A stretch of 64,000 bases of DNA from Pseudomonas sp. RIT-562 (lineage in GTDB: Bacteria; Pseudomonadota; Gammaproteobacteria; Pseudomonadales; Pseudomonadaceae). A model generated the notes under the pieces. That model saw only the letters and a program-made list of their open reading frames with translations. It was not told the DNA's origin and did no database searches. The stretch spans positions 1 to 64,000 of the forward strand of contig NZ_JAPJIV010000002.1 of assembly GCF_026241895.1 (NCBI RefSeq), given 5' to 3'. A program made the position numbers and the translations under genes. How positions within the stretch are numbered: position 1 is the stretch's first letter; each line of letters starts with the position of its first letter. Positions 36,436 to 46,152 of this stretch are shown piece after piece.

Positions 36436-36552
36436 CTACGGTTTTTTCCGCTTGTGCGCGTCTTTCCAGATAAAAAATCCAAACCCTGCGAAAAACAGAA
36501 CCATGAGGCCGACTGTCAGCACTCCGGCGATCACCACGTTGTCGAAAAACAT
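36436..36552 (-). CDS. 38-residue single-pass membrane protein
   Basis: A very short gene, supported by a perfect AGGAGG six bases before ATG 36552 and a strong terminator just after it. The protein begins MFFDNVVIAGVLTVGLMVLF, continues as one long hydrophobic helix and ends with the basic tail KDAHKRKKP, a typical single-helix topology with the C-terminus in the cytoplasm. I cannot name a family. It is on the strand opposite to pitA and convergent with it. Confidence 0.75.
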   Translation of the reverse strand: MFFDNVVIAGVLTVGLMVLFFAGFGFFIWKDAHKRKKP

Positions 36553-36695
36553 GACTGGCCTCCTGCACTTGCCCTGTTGCGATAGGGCTAAGTTAACCAA
36601 TCGGGCGGGAGAGAAAATTGACCAGGATCAATGCCGCCCGAGACTGGGCGTAAAGGAGGGAGAAAAACTGACCTGCATCAATCGATGCAGGGGGA

Positions 36696-36857
36696 TTAAC
36701 GCTTTTTCGGTTTGTTCTTCGGCTTTTTCTTCGGTTTGCCCAACGGCATGGCCTGTTCGAATGCGTTGCGCACTTCGTTCAGGCGCTTCTCATTGAGGTC
36801 ATGCACCCGCTTGGCGCGTTCCGTGGTGAGATCGATCAGCTTGTCGTCCTGGCTCAT
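36696..36857 (-). CDS. Small Lys-rich protein of unknown function
   Basis: A 53-residue protein with a helical first half (SQDDKLIDLTTERAKRVHDL) and a lysine-rich tail (PKKKPKNKPKKR). The conserved-looking part begins at ATG 36857; in-frame ATGs at 36869 and 36902 are alternatives and none has a strong ribosome site. The tail could bind nucleic acid. Function unknown. Confidence 0.55.
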   Translation of the reverse strand: MSQDDKLIDLTTERAKRVHDLNEKRLNEVRNAFEQAMPLGKPKKKPKNKPKKR

Positions 36858-36951
36858 GTCTTTATACATCGCATCGTTTAAGGGTGCTGCGCTTGCGCGC
36901 ATGGTTGCGCCAATGATGGAGCCTAACGCTGGCGCTGACCAGTCGCGGGCT

Positions 36952-37293
36952 TCAGATCTCTATATCGACCCACAACCCCTGGCGCGGCTCGTCTTCGATC
37001 AAAGGCGCCACTGGCACGGTGTTGTCCGCGTTCAGCTCATAGCCGGGAACCGGCAGATGCTGAGCAGGTTCACCATCGGCTTCACGCCGACGCTTGTCCC
37101 GCTGGTGCTGGCGGCGCTGCTCCTCACGCAGCTGGAACGCCGCTTCCTCGGGATCGCGCTGCTGCAGGTCAATCGTGCTGTCACTGGACGTTTCCTGCAC
37201 CGGCGTGACGGGGGCGATATCCGGACGCTGGCGGACCGGATCCTGCTGGGAAGTGATCGGCACGGCACTCAAGGGGAGCATCGGTGGCAGCAT
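36952..37293 (-). CDS. Conserved hypothetical protein, Pro/Gln/Arg-rich
   Basis: A 113-residue protein starting MLPPMLPLSAVPITSQQDP with AGGAGA nine bases upstream, then a Gln/Arg-rich helical part (REEQRRQHQRDKRRREADGE) and a more ordinary end (RQGLWVDIEI). No signal peptide. Low-complexity composition suggests a disordered protein. It is on the strand opposite to rapA and diverges from it. No family assigned. Confidence 0.6.
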   Translation of the reverse strand: MLPPMLPLSAVPITSQQDPVRQRPDIAPVTPVQETSSDSTIDLQQRDPEEAAFQLREEQRRQHQRDKRRREADGEPAQHLPVPGYELNADNTVPVAPLIEDEPRQGLWVDIEI

Positions 37294-37557
37294 GATTTTT
37301 GTTCTCCTGTCAGCAGGCTGTCGGCTGCACGGATCGCGACTTGAGCCATTGCACGCAAACTGTGACCCGGTTGGCAACTTGCGCGATGGCGGCTCGGTTG
37401 GGAATTGGACTGTCATTTATCGGACAACGTCTGACCGAGTCGTTCCACCAGGAGCAAAAGATCGCAGCCTGTGGCAGCTCCTGCACGCGTTATCCTTTGG
37501 CCTGGAGCCCTCATTCCGTTAAGATAGCCCGCTTTTTCAAGGTGGGAGTCAGGCAGC

Positions 37558-40404
37558 ATGGCGCAGCAGTATCAACCGGGGCAACGCTGGATTAGTGACA
37601 GCGAAGCCGAGCTGGGTTTGGGCACCGTTCTGGCACAGGACGGCCGCTTGTTGACCGTGCTCTATCCGGCCACTGGCGATACCCGCCAGTACGCGCTACG
37701 GAATGCGCCCCTCACCCGCGTGAGGTTTTCGCCGGGTGACTCGATCACTCATTTCGAAGGCTGGAAACTGACCGTACAGGAAGTCGACGACGTCGACGGC
37801 CTGCTGGTTTACCACGGCCTTAACGCGCAGAACGAAACCGTCACCCTGCCGGAAACCCAGCTGTCGAACTTCATTCAGTTCCGCCTGGCCAGCGACCGCC
37901 TGTTCGCCGGGCAGATCGACCCGTTGGCCTGGTTCTCCCTGCGCTACCACACGCTGGAGCACACCAGCCGCCAGCTGCAGTCCTCGTTGTGGGGCCTGGG
38001 CGGCGTTCGCGCCCAACCGATCGCCCACCAGTTGCACATCGCCCGCGAAGTCGCCGACCGCATTGCGCCTCGGGTTTTGCTGGCCGACGAAGTAGGTTTG
38101 GGTAAAACCATCGAAGCCGGCCTGGTGATCCATCGCCAGTTGCTCTCGGGTCGCGCCAGCCGAGTGCTGATCCTGGTTCCGGAAAACCTGCAGCACCAGT
38201 GGCTGGTGGAGATGCGCCGGCGTTTCAACCTTCAGGTCGCGCTGTTCGACGAAGAACGCTTCATCGAAAGCGATGCGACCAACCCGTTCGAAGACACCCA
38301 GCTGGCACTGGTTGCCCTTGAATGGCTGGTGGCCGACGAAAAGGCCCAGGACGCGTTGTTTGCTGCAGGCTGGGACCTATTGGTGGTCGATGAAGCGCAT
38401 CACCTGGTGTGGCATGAGGAAAAGGCCAGCCCTGAGTATTCCCTGGTGGAACAGCTGGCCGAAGTCATTCCCGGCGTCCTGTTGCTGACCGCCACCCCGG
38501 AGCAGCTCGGCCAGGACAGCCACTTTGCGCGCCTGCGCCTGCTCGATCCAAACCGTTTCCACGACCTGCACGCCTTCCGCGCAGAGAGCGAGAACTACCG
38601 CCCGGTGGCCGAAGCCGTTCAGGAGTTGCTGGACCAGGGCCGCCTGTCGCCTGAAGCGCACAAGACCATCCACGGCTTCCTCGGCAATGAAGGCGAAGCC
38701 TTGTTGGCTGCGGTCAACGATGGCGATACCGAAGCCAGTGCGCGCCTGGTTCGCGAGTTGCTGGATCGCCATGGCACCGGACGCGTGCTGTTCCGTAACA
38801 CCCGCGCTGCCGTGCAAGGTTTCCCGGAACGTAAACTGCACCCGTATCCCCTGCCGTGCCCGGATGAGTATCTCGAGTTGCCGCTGGGCGATCACGCCGA
38901 GCTGTATCCGGAAGTGAGCTTCCAGGCTCAGCCGGATGCCAACGAAGAAGAACGCTGGTGGAAATTCGACCCCCGTGTCGAGTGGCTGATCGATCAGCTG
39001 AAAATGCTCAAGCGCACCAAGGTCCTGGTGATCTGCGCCCATGCCGAAACCGCGATGGACCTGGAAGACGCCCTGCGCGTGCGTTCCGGCATCCCCGCGA
39101 CAGTGTTCCACGAAGGCATGAACATCCTTGAGCGCGACCGCGCCGCCGCCTACTTCGCCGACGAAGAATTTGGCGCACAAGTGCTGATCTGCTCGGAAAT
39201 CGGCAGCGAAGGTCGCAACTTCCAGTTCTCGCATCACCTGGTGCTGTTCGACCTGCCGTCGCACCCGGATCTGCTGGAACAACGTATCGGTCGTCTGGAC
39301 CGGATCGGCCAGAAGCACATTATCGAGCTGCACGTGCCGTACCTGGAAACCAGTCCGCAGGAGCGGTTGTTCCAGTGGTACCACGAAGCACTCAACGCCT
39401 TCCTCAATACCTGCCCGACCGGCAACGCATTGCAGCATCAGTTCGGCTCGCGCCTGCTGCCGCTGCTGGAAAATGCCGACGACGGCGAATGGCAAGCGCT
39501 GATCGATGAAGCACGCGCCGAGCGTGAGCGTCTGGAAGCCGAGCTGCACACCGGCCGTGACCGCCTGCTGGAACTCAATTCCGGTGGTGCTGGCGAAGGC
39601 GATGCACTGGTCGAGGACATTCTTGAGCAAGACGATCAGTTTGCCCTGCCGATCTACATGGAAACCCTGTTCGACGCCTTCGGCATCGACAGTGAAGACC
39701 ATTCGGAAAACGCGCTGATCCTCAAGCCGAGCGAGAAAATGCTCGACGCCAGCTTCCCGCTGGGTGACGACGAAGGCGTAACCATCACTTACGACCGCAA
39801 TCAGGCGCTGTCTCGCGAAGACATGCAGTTCATCACCTGGGAACACCCGATGGTTCAGGGTGGCATGGACCTGGTGTTGTCCGGCTCGATGGGTAACACC
39901 GCCGTGGCGCTGATCAAGAACAAGGCGCTGAAACCTGGCACCGTGTTGCTGGAACTGCTCTACGTCAGCGAAGTGGTCGCCCCGCGCTCACTGCAGTTGG
40001 GGCGTTATCTGCCGCCAGCCGCCCTGCGCTGCCTGCTCGATGCCAACGGCAACGACCTGTCGGCCCGGGTAGCGTTCGAGACGCTCAATGACCAGCTCGA
40101 AAGCGTGCCTCGGGCCAGCGCCAACAAGTTCATCCAGGCCCAGCGTGATCAGCTGACGCCTCGGATCAACGCCGGTGAAGAGAAGATCTTCCCGCGTCAT
40201 GCCGAGCGCGTCGCCGAGGCCCAGCGCCGCCTGGCCGCCGACACCGACGAAGAACTGGCACGCCTGACCGCCTTGCAAGCGGTCAACCCGACCGTGCGCG
40301 ACAGCGAACTGGTTGCTTTGCGTAAACAACGCGAGCAAGGCCTGGCCATGCTCGACAAGGCTGCGTTGCGACTGGAAGCGATTCGGGTGTTGGTGGCGGG
40401 TTAA
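37558..40404 (+). CDS. rapA: RNA polymerase-associated helicase-like protein RapA (HepA)
   Basis: A 948-residue Swi2/Snf2 ATPase that recycles stalled RNA polymerase. The Tudor-like N-terminal domains ([20 protein letters not shown]) precede the ATPase motifs: Walker A DEVGLGKT (177-184), DEAH (279-282), and the helicase C part with [20 protein letters not shown] and [11 protein letters not shown]. The length is typical for the family. It is transcribed alone with a terminator following. Confidence 0.95.
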   Translation: MAQQYQPGQRWISDSEAELGLGTVLAQDGRLLTVLYPATGDTRQYALRNAPLTRVRFSPGDSITHFEGWKLTVQEVDDVDGLLVYHGLNAQNETVTLPETQLSNFIQFRLASDRLFAGQIDPLAWFSLRYHTLEHTSRQLQSSLWGLGGVRAQPIAHQLHIAREVADRIAPRVLLADEVGLGKTIEAGLVIHRQLLSGRASRVLILVPENLQHQWLVEMRRRFNLQVALFDEERFIESDATNPFEDTQLALVALEWLVADEKAQDALFAAGWDLLVVDEAHHLVWHEEKASPEYSLVEQLAEVIPGVLLLTATPEQLGQDSHFARLRLLDPNRFHDLHAFRAESENYRPVAEAVQELLDQGRLSPEAHKTIHGFLGNEGEALLAAVNDGDTEASARLVRELLDRHGTGRVLFRNTRAAVQGFPERKLHPYPLPCPDEYLELPLGDHAELYPEVSFQAQPDANEEERWWKFDPRVEWLIDQLKMLKRTKVLVICAHAETAMDLEDALRVRSGIPATVFHEGMNILERDRAAAYFADEEFGAQVLICSEIGSEGRNFQFSHHLVLFDLPSHPDLLEQRIGRLDRIGQKHIIELHVPYLETSPQERLFQWYHEALNAFLNTCPTGNALQHQFGSRLLPLLENADDGEWQALIDEARAERERLEAELHTGRDRLLELNSGGAGEGDALVEDILEQDDQFALPIYMETLFDAFGIDSEDHSENALILKPSEKMLDASFPLGDDEGVTITYDRNQALSREDMQFITWEHPMVQGGMDLVLSGSMGNTAVALIKNKALKPGTVLLELLYVSEVVAPRSLQLGRYLPPAALRCLLDANGNDLSARVAFETLNDQLESVPRASANKFIQAQRDQLTPRINAGEEKIFPRHAERVAEAQRRLAADTDEELARLTALQAVNPTVRDSELVALRKQREQGLAMLDKAALRLEAIRVLVAG

Positions 40405-40430
40405 GCCTGCCCTGTTCTACCGGTAAAACG

Positions 40431-40462
40431 AAAAGGCCCGCAGAGATGCGGGCCTTTTTTTT
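40431..40462 (+). terminator. Terminator after rapA
   Basis: AAGGCCCGCA and TGCGGGCCTT pair around GAGA, followed by a run of Ts. Strong and well placed 27 bp after the stop codon. Confidence 0.92.
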
Positions 40463-40491
40463 CTTGGGTTATTGGGTGCTGCTGATGGCTT

Positions 40492-40570
40492 CATCGCGAG
40501 CAGGCTCACTCCTACAGGGGGTCTGCGGTGCTCACAAATCCTCTGTAGGAGTGAGCCTGCTCGCGATGGC
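40492..40570. repeat. REP pair in reversed layout (GTAGGAGTGAGCCTGC type)
   Basis: Here the right-hand type REP comes first (ATCGCGAGCAGGCTCACTCC, 40493-40512) and the left-hand type second (CTGTAGGAGTGAGCCTGCTC, 40543-40562), the opposite order to every other pair in the window. They are separated by only about 22 bases. It lies after the rapA terminator, just before the end of the convergent MFS gene. Confidence 0.88.
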
Positions 40571-40572
40571 AA

Positions 40573-41922
40573 TCATGCGGTCGCCACCTCAATCCCTGGC
40601 TGACTGACAGCCACCAAACCATCCTTCATCCGCTGCGCATCCCGTACAAAACACCGTGAAGCCATGAACAGAAACACCATGGTAAAGAACAGCGCCACCG
40701 GTATCAGGTACATCGCGTCATGCAGGCCCACCGCCTTGAACGCTTCGGTCATCTGCTCGGCACCCGCCGCCAGCATCGCGGTATGGGCGAAGTGATCGGA
40801 CAGCGCACCCACTACCACCGGCCCCAACCCCCCACCCAGCAGATACAACCCGGCAAAAAACAGCGCCATGGCCGTGGCCCGCAGGCGTGGCTCAACCACA
40901 TCCTGGATAGCGGTGTAGACGCAGGTGTAGAAGTTGTAGGCGAACAACCAGCCCAGGCTGAACACCCCGACGAACAGTCCGATCTCGATCCGCCCGGCGT
41001 GCAGGGCCCAGGCCGTGCACACAGTCGAGACAATCAGGCTGAAGGCGGCAAACAGCAACCGGCCATTGGCGACTCGCTGGTGGATCTTGTCAGCGACCAG
41101 TCCGCCCAACGTCAGGCCGAACAAACCTGTCACACCTACGATCACCCCGGTCGCCACCGCGGCCTCATGCAATGGCATCAGGAAGTAACGTTGCAGCATC
41201 GGCACAAGAAAGGAGTTGCAGGCGTAAGTCGCGAAGTTGAAGCACAACCCGGCCATCACCAGCCACAGGAAGGTCGGCACCGCCAACACCCGGCGGATCG
41301 GCCGATCGACGCGTTCCTGGGATACCTGCACGCTTTCTGCTGCACCGCGCTTGGGTTCCTTGATGAAAAACATGAACACCGCCAGGATCAGGCCCGGCAC
41401 TGCAGCAATGAAAAACGGTGCACGCCAGCTGTCGAAAGTCTTGACCATCCAGCCGATGGTGAAGAACGCCAGCAACAGGCCCAGGGGCAGGCCCAGCATG
41501 AAGATACCCATGGCGCGGGCGCGTCGGTGGGCCGGGAACAGATCGCCGATCAATGAGTTGGCGGCGGGCGCATAACTGGCTTCGCCGATGCCGATGCCCA
41601 TGCGCACGAGCAGGAAAGTCCAGAAACTGCCGACCAGGCCATTGACCGCCGTCAGCCCGCTCCAGGCAGCCAGCCCCCAGCCCATCAACTTCGCCCGCGA
41701 TCCGGTATCGGCCATCCTCCCAAGGGGCAGGCCGGCAATCGCATAGACGATGGTGAACGCGGTACCGATGATCCCCAGCTGAAAATCACTCAGGCTCCAC
41801 TCCATGCGGATGGGCTCGATGATGATCGCCGGAATGGTACGGTCGAAAAAGTTGAACAGATTGGCCAGGAACAACAGGAACAGAATGCGCCAGGCATTCG
41901 CCGCTTGGGTCGAGTTCTGCAT
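40573..41922 (-). CDS. MFS transporter (spinster-like)
   Basis: A 449-residue, 12-helix major facilitator. LFLANLFNFFDRTIPAIIIE in helix 1 and GLPLGRMADTGSRAKLMGWG between helices 2 and 3 resemble spinster-type and related bacterial MFS proteins. The ATG at 41922 has GAGACGG upstream; a start at 41982 has none. Substrate unknown; members of this group have been linked to organic acids and lipids. It has no metabolic partner next to it, and diverges from the mucR-like gene. Confidence 0.8.
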   Translation of the reverse strand: MQNSTQAANAWRILFLLFLANLFNFFDRTIPAIIIEPIRMEWSLSDFQLGIIGTAFTIVYAIAGLPLGRMADTGSRAKLMGWGLAAWSGLTAVNGLVGSFWTFLLVRMGIGIGEASYAPAANSLIGDLFPAHRRARAMGIFMLGLPLGLLLAFFTIGWMVKTFDSWRAPFFIAAVPGLILAVFMFFIKEPKRGAAESVQVSQERVDRPIRRVLAVPTFLWLVMAGLCFNFATYACNSFLVPMLQRYFLMPLHEAAVATGVIVGVTGLFGLTLGGLVADKIHQRVANGRLLFAAFSLIVSTVCTAWALHAGRIEIGLFVGVFSLGWLFAYNFYTCVYTAIQDVVEPRLRATAMALFFAGLYLLGGGLGPVVVGALSDHFAHTAMLAAGAEQMTEAFKAVGLHDAMYLIPVALFFTMVFLFMASRCFVRDAQRMKDGLVAVSQPGIEVATA

Positions 41923-42192
41923 GTTTCCGTCTCTTTTATTGTTATGGGGCGTCACTGCCCCCGGAACATGCAATCTAGTCACGCGTGCACCAGCTGTCTG
42001 TAATTATTCGTTAAGCTGATAGGGCGCCATGAAAAGCCATATTCTGATTATCGCCAAATGCTCTAAAGCTCATTCCAAATCGGTTGACGCCAAACTGCCA
42101 CCACGGCTTGCGGTTCGTCCCTGCGCTCTATACTCCAAGCCAATGCGCCAGTATTCATGGCGGCAGCCAGGATGACGAAAACGGGAAATGCT

Positions 42193-44475
42193 ATGGAATG
42201 GCTTGGATTGCCTTTCATTACCGGCCTACCAGATAGCGGACAGGTAATCCTCAGTTGCACCCACAATCCGTTTCTCGTACTGCTGGCTTATCTGGTCGCC
42301 TGCGTCGGCAGCTTCGCCATGCTGGACATGGCCGAACGTGTGGATCATGCGCAAAAAGCACAATCGCGACGCATCTGGCGCCTGGTTGGCACCGCGTGCC
42401 TGGCGGGCGGTATCTGGGTCATGCATTTCATTGGGATGCTGGCTTTCGAAGCGCCTGTCGAGATTCATTACGCCCTGCCGATCACCCTCGTCTCGCTGTT
42501 GATCGCCCTGCTTGCCTCGTGGCTGGTAATGCTTACGCTCAGCCAGCCGCAGCAGACGCTGTGGCGCTACGTGAAGGCCTCGGTTTGCATCGGCCTGGGC
42601 ATTGCAGCCATGCATTACGTCGGCATGGGCGCCATGCATTCCAAGGCCGCCGCGTACTTCGACACGACGCTGTTCACCCTGTCTATCGTGATCGCCATGC
42701 TGGCCGGGCTGACAGCCCTGTTGATCGCCCGGCATTTACGCAGCAGCACCGGGGTGGTCCATCAGCTGAAGAAGTACACCGCCAGCCTGGTGCTTGGCGC
42801 GGGCCTCTTCAGCATGCACTTCACCGGTATGGCCGCCTTCAACCTGGTGCTGCCAGCCGGCAGTGTCCTGACACCACCAAGCGCCAACGATCACCTGCAA
42901 CTGGGCCTGACCCTGGGCGTCATGACCCTGTTGATCATCGGCAGCAGCATCAGCGCGGCATTGGCTGACAAGAAGCTGCAACACAAGGATCACGACCTGC
43001 AACGGGTCAACGCCCTGCTCAGCCAACTCGACCAGGCACGCATGTCGTTGCAACAGGTTGCCCACTACGACCCGCTGACCAATCTGGTCAACCGTCGCGG
43101 CTTCAATCAGTTGTTCGCCGAGAAACTCATCGAAAAGACCAGTGACGGCGGCATGCTCGCCGTGATGTTCCTGGACATCGATCACTTCAAACGCATCAAC
43201 GACAGCCTCGGCCATGACGCCGGTGACGAATTGCTCAAGGTCCTGGCCAGTCACATCAAGGGTTCGGTACGCAGCCATGAAGATGTGGTTGCACGTTTTG
43301 GCGGTGACGAGTTCTGCATCCTCATCGGCTTGCACGACCGGGAAGAAGCGAGACATATGGCCCAACGCATCATGACGAAGATGAAGGAGCCCATCGAGCT
43401 GTCAGGCCGGCGCATGGTGATGACCACCAGTATTGGTATCAGCGTGTTTCCCGAAGACGGCAGAACCTGCGAAGAACTGTTGAAAAACGCCGACCTGGCG
43501 CTCTACCAGTCCAAGGGCAATGGCCGCAACGGCCTGAACTTCTTTAGCGCCAGCCTGAAAACCCGGGCGACCCTGGAACTGCAACTGGAGGAAGAACTGC
43601 GCCATGCCCTGCGCGAGAACAGCGGCCTGATGCTGTACTACCAGCCGATCTTCGACCTCAAGACCGGCCTGGTGAGCAAGCTTGAAGCCCTGGTGCGCTG
43701 GCAGCATCCGGTGCATGGGCTGCTCGCGCCGGATCGGTTCATTGCCATCGCCGAAGCCAATGGCCTGATTGCCGAGCTCGATCATTGGGTGCTGCGCAAG
43801 GCCTGCGAGGATTTGAGTGAACTGTCCCGCCAGGGCTGCGAAGCGCTGAGGATTGCGGTGAACTGTTCGCCGCTGAACCTGGGACGCGAAGAGCTCGCCG
43901 ATGAGATCGAACAAGCGTTGCGGATGGCCGGGGTGGCACCCCATCGGCTGGAACTGGAAGTCACCGAAAATGCGCTGATGGGCAATATCGCCAATACTCT
44001 GGTATTGCTGCGCCAGATTCGCGCGCTGGGCGTATCGCTGTCGATCGACGACTTCGGCACCGGGTATTCATCGCTGGCCTACCTCAAGCGCCTGCCGCTG
44101 AACACCTTGAAGATCGATCGCTCGTTCATCCAGGATATTCCCCAGTCGGCCCAGGACATGGAAATCGTCCAGGCGATCATCGTCATGGCGCATACCCTGC
44201 ATTTGCAGGTCGTCACCGAGGGCGTCGAAACGCTGGAGCAGTACGACTTCCTGCAGCGCTACGACTGTGATTTCGTCCAGGGCTACTTGCTCAGCCGGCC
44301 AGTTCCGCTGGCTGAATTGCGCCCCGTGCTCAACGAAATCAACCAGCGCAACTATTCGAGCCCGGTCATTGCGTCGGGTCAGGCTCGCGGTACATCTGCA
44401 CCAGTGTCGAAGGATCCTTTTCCAGGAAGCCCTTACTCCCGTGCAACCGCATCAATTGCGCGGCCAGTGCGCTAA
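42193..44475 (+). CDS. mucR: MHYT-GGDEF-EAL c-di-GMP protein, MucR-like
   Basis: A 760-residue inner-membrane protein. Three MHYT motifs are seen in seven predicted helices: MHFIGM (77-82), MHYVGM (140-145) and MHFTGM (208-213), thought to sense a diatomic gas through a metal. The GGDEF domain has an intact GGDEF (370-374); the inhibitory RxxD site upstream is shifted (RSHED). The EAL domain has EAL (498-500), EVTEN and DDFGTGYSS, so it looks fit for phosphodiesterase activity. MucR of P. aeruginosa has this architecture and controls alginate. The C-terminus overlaps the convergent gene by 110 bases. Confidence 0.9.
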   Translation: MEWLGLPFITGLPDSGQVILSCTHNPFLVLLAYLVACVGSFAMLDMAERVDHAQKAQSRRIWRLVGTACLAGGIWVMHFIGMLAFEAPVEIHYALPITLVSLLIALLASWLVMLTLSQPQQTLWRYVKASVCIGLGIAAMHYVGMGAMHSKAAAYFDTTLFTLSIVIAMLAGLTALLIARHLRSSTGVVHQLKKYTASLVLGAGLFSMHFTGMAAFNLVLPAGSVLTPPSANDHLQLGLTLGVMTLLIIGSSISAALADKKLQHKDHDLQRVNALLSQLDQARMSLQQVAHYDPLTNLVNRRGFNQLFAEKLIEKTSDGGMLAVMFLDIDHFKRINDSLGHDAGDELLKVLASHIKGSVRSHEDVVARFGGDEFCILIGLHDREEARHMAQRIMTKMKEPIELSGRRMVMTTSIGISVFPEDGRTCEELLKNADLALYQSKGNGRNGLNFFSASLKTRATLELQLEEELRHALRENSGLMLYYQPIFDLKTGLVSKLEALVRWQHPVHGLLAPDRFIAIAEANGLIAELDHWVLRKACEDLSELSRQGCEALRIAVNCSPLNLGREELADEIEQALRMAGVAPHRLELEVTENALMGNIANTLVLLRQIRALGVSLSIDDFGTGYSSLAYLKRLPLNTLKIDRSFIQDIPQSAQDMEIVQAIIVMAHTLHLQVVTEGVETLEQYDFLQRYDCDFVQGYLLSRPVPLAELRPVLNEINQRNYSSPVIASGQARGTSAPVSKDPFPGSPYSRATASIARPVR

Positions 44476-45259
44476 GGGGCGTTGCCGCACCCTGCTCGCG
44501 GGATAATTTCACCGCAGTGTCGAGATCCTTGAGCAGTGTGCGAACGTGCCACTTCACTGGCTCGAAGCAACTGTCGGCCATTTGCGGCGCGAGGATCTGC
44601 AACGGCTTCGAATCGGCAAAGCCTCCCGCCAGCGCCTCGGCAATCAGGCTGGCATTGACGCCAGACCGCTCGGCCAGGGCCACGACTTCGGCAATGACCA
44701 ATGCATTGCAGGCGACAATCATCTGATTGCAGGCCTTGGTCACCTGCCCTGCGCCAACACCGCCCATATGGGTGACGCGCTGGCCGATGCTCAGCAACGC
44801 CGGTCTGACTCGCTCAAGGTCTGCCTCCGCGCCGCCGACCATGATCGCCAGGGAGCCCGCCTCAGCCCCCACGACACCACCAGACACCGGCGCATCCAGC
44901 CAATGCATGCCACGTGTTTCGTTCAGTACTCCAGCCATTTCCCGGGTGGCCGCAGGCTCCAGGCTGGAAAAATCCACCAACAGTTGGCCAGATTGCGCGC
45001 CCTCGGCGATGCCAGCGGCACCAAATACCACCTCGCGCACCACGGCAGTATCGGCCAGGCAAAGCATGACCACATCCGCGTGCGCGCACAGCTGCGCGGG
45101 GCTCGATACTTGGCGCGCCCCGGCCTCGACCAGTGGCGCGCACTTGCCCGGATTGCGATTCCACACGGTCAATGGAAAACCAGCAGCCAGCAGTCGCTGG
45201 CACATCGGCAGGCCCATGAGGCCAATTCCGGCGAATCCCAGGGAAGGTAACGTTGCCAT
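44366..45259 (-). CDS. Beta-hydroxyacid dehydrogenase, NAD-binding
   Basis: A 297-residue protein of the 3-hydroxyisobutyrate dehydrogenase family. The N-terminal Rossmann motif is GFAGIGLMGLPM, the substrate segment is DAPVSGGVVGAE and the catalytic lysine region is GAGQVTKACNQMIVA. It oxidises or reduces a small beta-hydroxyacid (3-hydroxyisobutyrate, tartronate semialdehyde or similar). ATG 45259 has GGAGC upstream; a longer frame to 45352 is not favoured. The last 36 codons are shared, on the other strand, with the end of the mucR-like gene. Confidence 0.85.
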   Translation of the reverse strand: MATLPSLGFAGIGLMGLPMCQRLLAAGFPLTVWNRNPGKCAPLVEAGARQVSSPAQLCAHADVVMLCLADTAVVREVVFGAAGIAEGAQSGQLLVDFSSLEPAATREMAGVLNETRGMHWLDAPVSGGVVGAEAGSLAIMVGGAEADLERVRPALLSIGQRVTHMGGVGAGQVTKACNQMIVACNALVIAEVVALAERSGVNASLIAEALAGGFADSKPLQILAPQMADSCFEPVKWHVRTLLKDLDTAVKLSREQGAATPLSALAAQLMRLHGSKGFLEKDPSTLVQMYREPDPTQ

Positions 45260-45493
45260 GGTCTGGTTTGCTCCAATTAAACACGGGATAAACAAGCTCT
45301 CCGCGAGCCCAGTAAACATCAACATCTGGAAACAATTAAACCGACCAACCAAGGGTCAACCAACTGTTCCCGTTACGTGCACTTCACCCTGGCCAGAACC
45401 TCGATGTGGCCTTTCTCCACGGCAACCTGCCATCACGCTACGGGCCTACACACTTTACGTTAATCAGCCTTGGCACCAAATCGGTGCAGACGG

Positions 45494-45799
45494 TTATTCC
45501 GCCGCCCTTTCCTGGATCAGAATCCACGGCGAAACCACCACCGCCCACAGCTGCGGATCACGCTCGAAAAGATCCAGCGCCCGCGATTCAGAGAGCTTGG
45601 CGAGCTTGTCATCGGCCAGCCAGGCAGCCACTTTCTCACCTTCGTCAGACGCCACCGCTTCGGCTGCTGCGATCAAATCCAGCGCCGGGTCGACCCATAA
45701 CAGGGCACCCTTGGCAAAGAACGGCTCAAGCTCCTTCCAGGTAATAGATGCGGTCTCACCAAGCAGCTTGGCATAGAGGGTGCTAGGTTCTTGATTCAT
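45494..45799 (-). CDS. DUF2288 family protein
   Basis: A 101-residue acidic, all-helical protein. LYAKLLGETASITWKELEPF and GALLWVDPALDLIAAAEAVA are typical of DUF2288. No signal peptide and no known function. ATG 45799 is chosen because the family begins there; an in-frame start at 45880 adds an unlikely segment. It stands alone. Confidence 0.85.
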   Translation of the reverse strand: MNQEPSTLYAKLLGETASITWKELEPFFAKGALLWVDPALDLIAAAEAVASDEGEKVAAWLADDKLAKLSESRALDLFERDPQLWAVVVSPWILIQERAAE

Positions 45800-46038
45800 G
45801 GGTTCTGTCCGGAAAAGAAATCGACGCGAATGATAAACGTCGATGGTCCGCCAGCAAAACCCGGATGTAATTTGCGACACCCGATTGAAAACCGCAGGAA
45901 AGCCAGGGAATGCAGGTGAATCAAGCTAATAGCCAGCTAACATCCCGCCGTGATTCTGTATTTTTCTTTCAATAAAGCGACACCCCCTGGTTTTGCCCCC
46001 CGGCGCTGCCTTCCCAGGCTGACAATCGGCGCTCTACA

Positions 46039-46054
46039 CTGTACCGGTACAGTT
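46039..46054. promoter_or_regulatory. Perfect 16-bp palindrome upstream of braC
   Basis: ACTGTACCGGTACAGT is its own reverse complement. It is in the 350-bp region before braC, about 98 bp from the start codon and about 65 bp before a TATAAA (46121-46126) that may be the -10. Such a dyad is a typical site for a homodimeric regulator. I cannot say which one; it does not match the Lrp consensus. The rest of 45800-46152 shows nothing else. Confidence 0.5.
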
Positions 46055-46152
46055 GCCGGGGGCATTTCCGGAGGATATCGAAAAATATCTGACCCGGTTC
46101 TGCTGCTACGGCGCCAGGACTATAAAAACTACAACAGTAAGAGTGGAGCACT

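Noticed and set aside
38377..39846. A 489-codon open frame on the minus strand inside rapA
   Set aside because: It lies wholly within a complete and conserved ATPase gene; no start signal and no recognisable domain.
45260..45493. Possible small gene between the dehydrogenase and the DUF2288 gene
   Set aside because: Frames here lack ribosome sites and simply extend from neighbouring antisense frames; treated as ordinary intergenic DNA.
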